Position numbers and translations under genes: made by a program. A stretch of 64,000 bases of DNA from Cloeon dipterum (lineage: Eukaryota; Arthropoda; Insecta; Ephemeroptera; Baetidae): NCBI RefSeq assembly GCF_949628265.1, contig NC_088788.1, positions 25,778,335 to 25,842,334 on the forward strand, written 5' to 3'. Of the stretch, positions 11,501 to 22,207 are shown piece after piece (the first letter of the stretch is position 1; every line of letters begins with the position of its first letter). The notes beneath the pieces were generated by a model that was not told the DNA's origin, ran no database searches, and saw only the letters and a program-made list of their open reading frames with translations.

Positions 11501-14229
11501 AAACTTGATACCCTGCGATGAGAATTGCATAAAAGGTATCAACATTGAAAGTACTTTTTTCGACTTTCCTAACGCACTGAACGGTGTTATTATTCTGAAA
11601 AAAAAAATCAAACAGTAGCTTAATGAAAATTCATCAACAATGCAAAAATTAATTGTTACCTTAGAGCCCTTAGAGAAATATTTTTTATTACACAAAATAT
11701 CCTGCTAAGATGACAAAGGTTAAGTACCATTTCTACCTTAGTTCCTTTTAGTGACTGTGATTTTGAAAATTAATCAAATTTTAATAATTATAATCGGTTT
11801 AAAGTTGTTACTGGAAAACCAGCAAATTTGGAGTGTGAGAAATTGCCAAGTTCGGGTGGCTGTTGTTAGGCAGCAGAAAGTAATAAAACGCTCTCGACGC
11901 CAGCTCCTCCGGGAGTTTCGTTTCACCGCACTTTTGATGGTGTGAGAAAAGGCTGGATGCGGATGCATACGTAATTGTTGATTGAATCATCAAGTGGCGC
12001 GACAAAGCGAGAGAGCGAGCGAGCTAGCATGCATTTGTTTAGCGTGTGTGCGACTAAGTTGTAATGAAAAACGAGCTTGTTTGGCTGGTGTGTCAACATA
12101 ATAGCAAAATCGGGCGCGGCGAGCATTTATTATTTGGCCCGTGAGTGTCCACACGCCTCGAGTGTCGCTACAAATGCCTTTGATCCCTTTGTTGGCGGCA
12201 ACTTTAATGAGAATCGGATGTGTTGCATGCGAGGACGAGTCACGCGGAAAATTAATGAAGTGCTCCTCTCTCCCCCGCGCGCTGCATCCCCCGGCGGTGG
12301 CTCCTGCACTCGGCACACGCGGACAGGGTGTCGCAACAATAATATCCTATTTTTATTGAATATCTTTAGCAAATGTTATAAAGAATTTTTCTGCCACGCT
12401 GCGCGGCCGCTATTTGCAATATTGAAAAGCGATATCGCATGCAGCCCCCGAGTCCATTCACCCGGCGCTAACGCACTAACAACCGGCACCGGCGCCAATA
12501 TAAATGTATTCAAACGCGGCGCGAGAACGGCCGCCCACCCACCAACCCGCCTCTCCTTTTCTTTTCATCCGACGCGGACCAAGAATGCTACAAAGAAAAT
12601 GTTGTCGTTTGTTTCAAAGACCGTAGCCAAAGACGCGCTCCGCCTGTGCTGAATTTATATTATGTTTTGAGTAATCATTTGCCTGCTTTAGGGACTAATA
12701 AAAGCAAAGGAAAACGGCGGCGGCGACGACGACGGTGGTGCTGCTTTTTTCATGCTGCAAGGCGTCTACGAGATGTACGACCTGCAGCCGGTGCCCGGCC
12801 AGTTCCTCGACGACGCCGACGCAGCCGCTGCCTGCCGCTTCATCATCATCGGTGAGTCTCGGAAAATGCTTTCCTCCTTTTCTCTCTCAAGCTATATTAA
12901 AATCGGAGTTTTTTTGTAAAAAATTAGGAAGTGAATTCGAGGTCTCTGATTCTTCCTTTACAAACCCTTTTATTATGACAGTTGTTTAAAATTATCGCAA
13001 AAACATTCAAAGTTGACTTAATTGGTTGAAAAACTGGCTAGTCGCATAGATGGTTAAATATCTCAGTCCTTATCATACGTTCTCCTATTGGTCGCAACGT
13101 TTAAAAAGGATTTTTAAAAATATTTTCATTTTCATTAATTCATATAATTTTTTCAGTTTAATTGTTTCTGTTACTATAGTCTATTCAACAATTTAATACT
13201 CAATCATGACACATTATTAGTAGTGGTTAAATGTTATGAAAATCACGAAGAACTGATATTCAAGACTTTTTTCCTCAAAGCGAACAAACATCATCTTTAA
13301 TTGCTCTACTATAGTTTCCGAATTTCAATCTTCATAAAGGGCCTCGCTAGGATTGTAAATCAAGGCATAAAAATCTGCAAAATTAATCAAGTTTTTCTTT
13401 TATTTTCTTATTTGTTTTTTTCAAAAAAAAAAAAAAAAAAAAAGAACGCAGCCATTACTAATTATTTGACAAAAAAATACTTTTCTTGACAAGAATGGGG
13501 ATAATATTGGAGAAGCAGCCCAAGGAATGTTCAGTTGTTGAAATTTAATCAGGGCAATTTTTTTCCTTGTCCTTTATTTTCCTACGAGTTTCGGCTTACC
13601 CTTTTAGTGATATTTCATGTTGTGTTAAAATGGTGCAAATCAGCAAGATTGTAAGTAGTCATTCTTGTCAATAATTGAAGGTAACAAATGCTTGACTTTC
13701 TTTCACTTCCACAAGAAAAAGGAACATTCTGAGAAGTTCCCTTCATTTTTTCTGCAAATTCCAAAGCCTTTATTTATAGAAAAATCTCCCCTTTGAATCA
13801 ATCCCTTCTTTAAAGATAAGGCGAATGATTTGAATGAATGATTCGAATGATTGAAAACCGGATATATTTGTAAAATTGTTCTTATAGCTAATTTCTTTGT
13901 ACTGTTGAATTTAAGTTAGAATCCCTATATTGCATGGTAATATTACTATTTATATTATGTTTAGGAAAACAGGAAATTACTGAAAATTTAGTTTCAAAAT
14001 TTTAAGCCATTCTATGTGTGTGTTTGAAGGAAGTGTTTCAATTTTAATTCTTCCAGCCTTCAATGTTCCAACTTTTAGTGTAATTTGCAGAAAAATCGAT
14101 CTAATTTTAAATTGCAACGATCAAACCGTCTTCTATACATTTACATTTTCAGGTCGCGGAGTGAAAAAGGATGAGGCAATGGACTTGCTGCGAATATGCG
14201 TGTCTGACTCAAGTTCTTCCGCTAGATAA
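2777..14229 (+). CDS. ZNG1: Zinc-regulated GTPase metalloprotein activator (ZNG1/CBWD, COG0523 family)
   Basis: Predicted 370-residue cytosolic G3E GTPase; the vertebrate relative hands zinc to methionine aminopeptidase 1. Thirteen exons: 2777-2948, 3004-3100, 3154-3245, 3313-3372, 3425-3462, 3796-3845, 6806-6892, 6953-6997, 7082-7138, 8699-8756, 8807-8926, 12692-12851, 14153-14229. All phases join and the sum is 1113 nt. Visible motifs: Walker [10 protein letters not shown] (residues 26-34), metal-binding CLCC (84-87), ETTGLADP (113-120), guanine-specificity NKAD (181-184), then a CobW C-terminal domain with GVYEMYDL. The sixth exon (50 bp) is poorly conserved but fits phase exactly and ends INAAER before QIALAD. 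The N-terminal METAP1-docking motif of vertebrates appears only as IPELVEA. A Gly/Asp-rich insert (GGGDDDGG) interrupts the C-terminal domain. Two introns exceed 3 kb and carry GC-rich islands. Length is close to the human protein. Confidence 0.95.
3954..3973. repeat. (TC)n microsatellite
   Basis: A short run of about ten TC units in ZNG1 intron 6, inside a GC-rich block. It could bind a GAGA-type factor but is otherwise a simple repeat. Confidence 0.85.
5544..5590. repeat. (CT)n microsatellite
   Basis: An uninterrupted run of about 23 CT units in ZNG1 intron 6. It gives rise to long serine/leucine or arginine/glutamate open frames on either strand that are not genes. As a GA-repeat it is also a potential GAGA-factor platform next to a GC-rich block. 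Confidence 0.95.
13423..13443 (+). repeat. Poly(A) run in ZNG1 last intron
   Basis: Twenty-one consecutive A residues between a T-rich stretch and AT-rich intron. No retroposed body is recognisable upstream, so it is listed only as a homopolymer. Confidence 0.8.
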
Positions 14230-14241
14230 TTTGGAAATTTA

Positions 14242-14247
14242 AATAAA
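14242..14247 (+). terminator. ZNG1 poly(A) signal
   Basis: AATAAA lies 12 nt after the ZNG1 stop codon, giving a very short 3' UTR. Confidence 0.75.
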
Positions 14248-14249
14248 AC

Positions 14250-17200
14250 TCCCTTGGTGAAACTAACAGCGACTAGTTTAATTCCACGAGACAATTATAG
14301 CGGTGGTCAATCGATGCGACGGCATGCGAAATCGGAAATCTGGCGCGGGGCGAAGCTTTCTCGCACACACCGCATCAGCCAAAACGGAGTGCTCTGCTGG
14401 CTTTCATTCAATATTCATGCGCCGGAAAACATTTCAAAGCACTCAAAAGTTGGAAGTAAATACGCATGTAACGTGCAGATGTAACAAATACCACACCCGC
14501 GACAAAGGTTCGCACACATGCATTTGCAGGTGCATTATTTCACATTAGGCGTCGCTCGCTCGCTCTCGCTCACATCAGCCGCGCGTCGGAATGGAGCGCG
14601 GGAGAGGGAGGCAGGGAGGAGCCGCTCGCTTTTCTCTCGTTCCCCGCACACTCACTCACTCTCTCACTCGCCATTTTCTCTGCGTTAGCATATACATATT
14701 GATTCAGCAGCGGCGACGGCGGAGGCGGCGGAGTCAATCTGTTCTGCCGGCAAATCAACCACGCCACTTTATTGTATACAGGCACAATTTTCTGCGCTGC
14801 AAATCTCCGCTTGACTTTTCTTTCGAAAAGAGATTTATTTGGCGGCGCTATGCGCTCATCCAATCTGGCCTGTCTGTCTATCTTCCGCCTCGGGAATGAG
14901 GCGCGCACCTTCTTTCCCCGGCGTTGTGTGTGTGCAAAGTGGATTTTGCTCAAGATGACTTGAGCCAGCAGGGCATTTACTCAGCTTGAAACATCAAGAA
15001 ATGCTTGCTCGCTCGCTCACGGCTCGCAACTTTTCCTCGCTTCGTAGACCCTTTGTAGAAAATGAGTTTCCAACAATGGGTAATGGAGTTTTCTGAAGCT
15101 CGCCGAGTTGAAAGCGCAGAAACTTGGATAACAAGTATGCGATTGGAATTGAGTTTGGTTCAAAAATTGGTCCGGAAGTTGAAACGCGATTCAGTGCATC
15201 AGCCACGACTACAATATTTAAGTATTTTAAACGACACTCTTCTCTGAAAATGATGTATTGAAATTTTAATGATATTTATAAAAATAACCATCACGAAAAA
15301 TCTTCCACTTGTTCAATTTATATTTAAAACAAAATAGTGATTTAATAATAAGTGAGGCGCTTTTATTTCTGACTGAAGTAAAAATTGGATTTGTGTGTTC
15401 ATTTGAGGAATTCTATCAGTTCAGTAAATATCTAGCAGGCAACCTGCTGAAATATGCCCATTGAAACGAAAACCTTTTTTACAAGAATCACTCTGGGAAG
15501 CATCTTTTGTCCACGTTATCATAATTAATTTATTCATTTCTATATTAAAAGCGCCTTTTCCCAAGTAACTTTTGCAATGAAGTACATATTTGAGTGTTGC
15601 AAAAATTGATGCAAAAATCAGAAGTTTACTGGGAAAATGCGCTGCCACAACTAAATGCCAAAATTAAAAAAAAATGGTGTAAATAATTGAAAAGAAAATA
15701 TATGCAAGAAAAGCATGAACCAAACTAGCAACTGATAGATTTTAGATTCAAAATTTAATGCTATTGCTGATCAGCAGGGTAGCTTTACTCCATACATCCC
15801 CACGCATTCAAAAGAGACTAAATATTTTAAAACGTCATATACATACTTTTTGGTAATTCTTAAGACTTTTCTTCCACATGACATAAATTTCAAAAACAAT
15901 AATTGCTCATTTTTAACTTTGTCGCTGAAATCAAAACTCAACTTAATCCGTAAGACTGGATTTTAAAACGTTTCTCTAGAAAATTTTAAAATCTGCGCAT
16001 ATTATGGATATTTTATGATTTGAAATATTGTTGAAATTTCTTGCTAAAAATTATTAAAAATGCAAAGTATCGTGAATGAAAATGATTTTCTGATTTTTTT
16101 ACAACTTCCCTCAACAACTTGAGATTTGAGATGCTCTTTAATGTAGAATAATTGGTGAAATGTTAAAAGCAAAAGGCCAAGATAGCACTAAGTAAAGTAA
16201 AACTTTTTGTCTAACCTTTAGCCAAATAAATTAGTTTGAAGGTGGCATTGTTTAATGTCAACTCAATTTTCTTGTAAGTTTAACTAGATTTAAAATTTCA
16301 ATAAAAACGTGGTTATCACGGATTTACGTTACCCTCCAAGTTGCGCTGTATCATAGCTAAATATTCTTTGTGTTGACCATAATGACAATATTTTGCAACT
16401 TCACCGAAACGGCTAGACAACCATTTTATTCGGCGATTGGTCCTACTGTGATATTATTATATATTTTGCTTAGAGGCCATTTGGACAAATTCAAACTTAA
16501 AATATTTTCCTGCGTTAGAAGGTGTTAAATTTCGATTTAAAAAAGGTTTTACTGTATAGAGAGCAATATAATTAAACTAAGTGCATAATTAAACCGAAGA
16601 TTTCATTAGAGAAATGAAACAAAATTGTCCCTGAGACTGAAATATTTTTTAACAAAATTTTACTTAAAGAGCAAGCAGAGAAAATTAAAATAACTGTCAC
16701 CTACTCATTATTTTCTCTTGTTCTGTGGTTTAATACAAGTTAATTCATTATCTTAAGAAAATCAAACTTCAAACTGAAAGAATCTGATATGCAGAGCTCC
16801 TGCGCAGCAATTGATGAAATTTGGAGAGAGAAAATAAATAATTGCAATGGAATCAATGCCAGCCGGTAAGAGGTTGTATTTTTATGTATTTTCGCAAGCA
16901 AAACTGCTTGTCCGCACTTGGAGGGCTTAGCAAATCCACTTGCTCCGCAGCGGGTGCACAAGCGGATCGGCGACGGCAGCAGCCACAATCACGCCCAATT
17001 AAGCCGGCAATCGCTGCTCAAACGCAAATTTCACGCCAGATTAGCCGCGCGAGCCTGCTGAGCAATTACGGCGGGAAACTTCATTGTTTTTTACGCGGCG
17101 GTGGCAGCGACGACGGAGGCAAGAATCAAGCGAGGCGAGCCGGTTCGTGGGGGAGCGGCGGCCGATCTGGCCAGATTGAGTCATGACTCAGCTAGGGGTC

Positions 17201-20200
17201 CGTGTGTGGCCTGAGAGCGAGCGAGGCGGCCGATCTAACCACCTGCCACCGAATTCTCGCAGCTTCCGTCCCTAACGAGTAAAATCAATACGCGCGCACT
17301 TGCGACCGCTCTTCCTTTTCCGAGTTTTTTTCCTTCCGCCGGCCCCCGACAGCTCTATTATTAGTTTAGCACACGATAGAGCAGAAGAGAAAGAAGTAGT
17401 AGGAGACATGAGTGCGCTCGATGAGACAGCGCCTGCAGGAATCGCCGTTATGCAATCCGCGCGCCACTCGTGTTGCCCCGCGTGCCTACCTCGCTCGCCG
17501 AGAGCCACTCTTTCATGTTGTCCCGACTTCATTGAATTAGCGTCCAATTTCAACCACTTACCAACACTAATTGGTTATGCGGCAGATTTTAAACTGAGCT
17601 CTTGAGGGGGAGGCATGTGTGCGCGGCTGCTGCTCTTGAGAGTTTTCGCATTAATAGATATAAATATGCGCATCATCTTATCTCCCTGAATATTTCGAGA
17701 ATTTCCTGCTCTCAAAATTTACAAAGATAATTTGTGGCGTTGTTGTCTGATATAAGCAGGTAAATGGTATATACTATATAATAGGGCTCAATACGGCGTG
17801 AGATAACATTTTTTTGTCAATCGTTTTTGCAGCATTACTAGTGTCTACAGCCCATTTCTTCCCTGCGTGATGTTGTGATAGGTCGTTAATTAAAGACGTT
17901 ATTATTTTATTTCAAACTTTGTATTTGTATGACTTGTTGGAAAACAAATGAAAATTAAATTGAAAAAGGGGTTTTTACTCAGAGATTTTTTTTAATTTTA
18001 TTGATATAGTGTTTATATATCTCCAAATTAATTTAAATTTGAGGATACTTGAATGCGATTAGTTCCGGATTTTAACCAGGGTGGTTTAATCTAGGGAATT
18101 TTAGCCTGGGTGAAATGACCGTATTGGTTGTTATATAAAAAATCTTAAAAATACTAAAAATTCACTAGTCAATTTGGGCGAAGTTGAAATTGAAACTAAA
18201 AGCAGCAGTATAGTGAAGAAATCCCCTGAATACTCCAACTCTTAACGGAGAATAGAACAAAAAACAAACAATATTCTTGTCTATGGAGCAAGATTCCATA
18301 AAATATTAGGAAATCTGGATATTATAAAAATATATATATTTTTGATTTCATCATTAAATTTGTAAAAATCAGAATGTTCCCATAACTTTTCAATTTGCAT
18401 AGCAAATATACATACTCATAGTTCTATTTTAGAAGCATCTATAAATTATGGCTGTGGTGTAATTTAAGGGTTTGGTGAATAGCCAATCATTTTTACCAAA
18501 ATAATTGGTCAAAACTATTTTTAAAAAGACTGGCTTCTTTAAAGCACTCATCAAATCTAACGATTAATAGATGTCTGGAAATTTTATTGATTATGCCTTT
18601 GGAATGATTAACAGCTTGAACAAAATGACAGCTATTTAAGATAATACATAAATATTTAGATGGATTTTGACCCTACAACAACGAAAACAGCGCTTTTAGA
18701 TCAATACTTTTAAATTCGTCCCCAAGGATATTCTTTTGTTCGTTGTGTCAACGGATTATTTTTGGTTTGATCATTAATGTTATGCACAGACTTTTTAGTG
18801 CATATACATCAGTTTTTCTTTATACAAATATGTATTGATTCGGGTCTCTCTATATTTATCAATTTTTTTGCAGAGTCTGCAGGTGAGAAAAAAATAAGCG
18901 AACTGTTCCGCATCTAACACGTGCTACAAATGAAAAATATCCATCTAACAGATGCAACAGCAACAAATAATGAACATCAAATGATTTTAGTAGTGATGGA
19001 AAATTGCACACACACGAGATGAATCCCCGGCCCGGCAGATCGCGGTCGGAACAAAGAGAGACAAAAGGCAGCTGACAAATCTGGAGGCGTGTGATTTACG
19101 GCGTGCGATATTGCAGGCACGAAATGAGCAGCATATTGGCCGCGGCGACCGCGCGCATAATTCGCCGCCTAAATCGTTTTGCGGGCGTCAAGCACTAATG
19201 GTGTTGACACTGCTTGCTAAAAGGGGAGATCGCGAGAGCAAATAAGAGGATTGTGCTGCAGCCTGCACAATTCAACGCCGAGTCGATGAATATACTCACT
19301 TGGCGCTCGCACAATGCGACAGCGGGGGCAGTGATAAACGGCCGGAAATGATTTTCACAAACTCTCTAATTCAATGCATTATATATTTCACGAATTGTTG
19401 GTAAAATAAAAACTATTTAACTAGCGTCGAAAATTAAAACAAATAAAATCACTCACAATCAGCTAAGAAAATACTAAGAATCAGCATTTTAAAGAAAATC
19501 TGAAATCATCAGTTTTTCCAAAATGACATTTACATAGCTCTCACATGTACTAGCAGTTTGTTTTGAAAATCCATTCATTTTTCAACCCCGTAGTTAAAAT
19601 TAAAAATCTCCTACGCAAACCTAGCAAATTAGTGTCTCGAGGATTTGCAAATTTGGTCCTACAAGCTATTTCACTAGATGGAAAACTTTTGACCCGGTCT
19701 TTATCACAGAGAGGTGATTTTTTGTCCTGAAAGGGCTCTTTTTCACATCCCTGCTTGTGCGACAAATAGAGGCAGGCGGAGAGTGTTGCTTAAAGCGGAA
19801 CAATACAAAAACCGCCCTCTTCGGTCCGCCTTTTGTGATTCAAATGCACTGCTGGGAACAATCGCCGGCCGCCCGCGCGCTCACTCGCGTCCGCCCTAAT
19901 CGCCTTTTCTTATTTGTTTGCCGACTCAGACATGATTAAGAAATACCTAACCGTTTTACTTGTCGCCAAGATTAATGACGGGACAACGAGTCAGGCGTCT
20001 GCCGCCACGCGTGCACGAGCTAGGGCAGATGGCCCGTGCGGATGCGGCCAATAGGTTTCGTTTGCACTGCAAGAATGCCAATTTATTCATGATCACGGGT
20101 GGGCGCGAGCGCGGGGGTGTCTTTTTGACTGCAGTGTGCGCGTGTTAATTAAAAGGCCCCGCTGCCGACTGCATTTTTCCCGCTTAAAGGGAGAGAGTGA

Positions 20201-20205
20201 GGCCA
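14250..20205. promoter_or_regulatory. ZNG1-FoxD spacer with GC-rich islands
   Basis: No exon was found in this six-kilobase spacer. GC-rich, CpG-bearing blocks at about 14280-14960, 16840-17640 and 19010-20200 alternate with AT-rich sequence (15250-16800 and 17700-18990). The blocks contain CT/GA tracts and short CGCTCG-type repeats but no recognisable protein. Their resemblance to the blocks in the ZNG1 introns and downstream of FoxD suggests a shared regulatory landscape for FoxD. This is inference from composition alone. Confidence 0.4.
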
Positions 20206-20210
20206 GAGGT

Positions 20211-20377
20211 TATAAAATATTCATCAACGCATCCGATTACAGCGATAATCCTCGGCTCTCGCGTTGAGCACGGTTTATTAGTTTGGATCAAGTGTCTGAT
20301 ATACATACGACGAGAGTCGATCAATTGAAATCAAAAGGCGTTTTTTGGAGGTCCACGAGAGAGCAAATCAAGCAGTA
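20211..20377 (+). promoter_or_regulatory. Candidate FoxD promoter and non-coding first exon
   Basis: A TATA box (TATAAAA at 20211-20217) is followed about 165 nt later by a consensus donor (GTAAGT from 20378). A pyrimidine-rich acceptor (ggttttgcag) occurs at about 22001, upstream of the FoxD ATG. Together these would make a non-coding exon of roughly 135 nt spliced to the FoxD coding exon across a 1.6-kb intron. Only the three signals are seen; the linkage is inferred. Confidence 0.4.
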
Positions 20378-22000
20378 GTAAGTTAAAAGTTTATAACAAT
20401 TAATATCTAAAATCAAAATTGATTTAGTCGAGCAGAAAGTTATCACTTATTTACATCTCAATACCAGAATATAACATAAATAATCATACAAAAGTTGTTC
20501 GTAAACCATACTTATTTCAAGCTCTTTTAAATTACATCTTTATATGCCCATAGTGTAAGATGTATTAATAAGTTTCTCACATAAACGGTCGTATATTAAT
20601 TAAACAAAAAGATAAAAACATACATTATATTTTAATGCGGAATCTGAATATTGTATTACAGAGATGAATAATTGAAACTCTGTTTGAGGAAAATTTTTCA
20701 TTCGGATCGGTTTTCACTGATACTGAAAAACGTTTGGTGCCTCAATACTCAAAATTTGTTATAGTATAACACTTCTTTGATTAAAAAATTGACTTTGTGA
20801 AAAGCTTAATATTTTCTATTCGCAGCAGCAAAATGAGTCTCGATTAAAATTATAAAGAGGTGGGATGTGTAAAAAATTAAAATTATAATGATGAAAATTA
20901 TATCAATCTCTTCACAACATAAGAACATTTTTTACTCTTAAAAAATAATTTGAAAATGAGTTATAAAAGAATCGAATTAAATTTTGAGAGAATATCTGGA
21001 ATTTAATCCCGAAATTCCTGTTCCGTCAAAATTAAAAATATTTTTAGCGATCACCGCGTATGCACTTAGAGGAACATTAAGTATTTAGCATTATAACATT
21101 GTTTTTTTAGTATAAAATTACTGCCTTTTCCATGCAATGAAGCCACGTATACGTTTTTGACAAGAAGCGCTTTTTAAATGTTTGTTGATTCCTGATTTAT
21201 GAAATATTTCACCCATTATCATAAATCAATCTCATATCTAACAAAAATCTATGTTTTAAATAAAGCGTCAGGTGATTTCTCATGGTGTTGGAGGATGATC
21301 TTGAAAATAAAGTTTGCGTCAAAGAAATAAGCGATAAAACTTATAAGAAATCTCTTAGTTCGGTAAATAGCAGAATTTAAGCATCATTGAAGTACATCAT
21401 GTGTTGGTTCAAAATTCATAAGTTTTGAGATATTTGACGCCGATCAGCACATATTTGCTTGGGAAGGGAACAACTGGAAGCGGACTGGCGCAGTTTACAC
21501 GCACACAGGGAGAGAGAACGAGACACATATTAATACTTTCGAGTGCGAGATGAGAACAACAGCGCAGCTCACAATAAAACAGAGTAAACACGATATAACA
21601 GCGCGCGCTGCTGAGCGAACTATACATCGCTTTATACACAGTATATAGATGTGTGCACGCGCGTGTACATATACACATAAAAAGCTTGGCTTATCATGTG
21701 CGAATGCGGGGCCTCTCTCTCTCTCGCTCTTTCACCATGGCTGAGAGTGCTATAGTGTGCGTGTGTCGAAACAGCGCGGTAAAGAACACACACACCCCTA
21801 CTCATTTTTTGCATCAACCCCATAACATTATCTATAAGCGGCGGCGGCGGCAGTGGCGGCGGCGGCGGCACGATAACCACGCCCACTGCAATGTAAACTC
21901 TCCCTTTTACATTAAGTAACACGCAGGGGTGGAGCTTCGGAGAACCACCCTATGTGAATGCGATTTAACCCAGAAAGTTTGCGTTTCGTGCGGTTTTGCA
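20378..22000. other. Spacer or 5' intron upstream of FoxD
   Basis: From 20378 to about 21410 the sequence is AT-rich with no feature I can name. From about 21420 to 22000 it becomes GC-rich, with a short CT run near 21712-21730 and GCGGCG repeats near 21838-21868, similar to the other islands. No exon was identified. Confidence 0.5.
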
Positions 22001-22207
22001 GGGGGTAGCCGAGTCGTTAGCCAATGAAAAGGCCCGTTGTCAAAATCACAGGCGCGCAGAATGTAGTGTGTTTGTCGAGGCTGCAGCCCCGTGTGTCGGG
22101 GTGTCTCGCTCGCCCGGCCAGCCTGCCAGCCAGCCAGTCCGTACACACGCACATACAAATAGAGACAACACGTTTTAACAGCGCGGCGCGTCAACACCAC
22201 TTGCCCA

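Larger units (their letters stand above)
3690..12660. promoter_or_regulatory. GC-rich islands inside ZNG1 introns
   Basis: Within the long ZNG1 introns, blocks at about 3690-4160, 5190-6010, 7480-7870, 9380-10100, 11000-11240 and 11950-12660 are GC-rich and CpG-bearing, while the sequence around them is AT-rich. They carry GA/CT tracts and runs such as CGCGCG but, apart from the 50-bp exon at 3796-3845, no exon of ZNG1 lies in them and no other protein is recognisable. Comparable blocks flank FoxD. I infer cis-regulatory elements, possibly acting on FoxD; this is not shown directly by the sequence. Between the blocks (for example 6010-6800, 7870-8690 and 10100-11000) I see only AT-rich intron. 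Confidence 0.4.

Noticed and set aside
12077-12652. Open frame of 191 residues in a ZNG1 intron
   Set aside because: No recognisable domain, lies within a GC-rich island where long frames are expected by chance.
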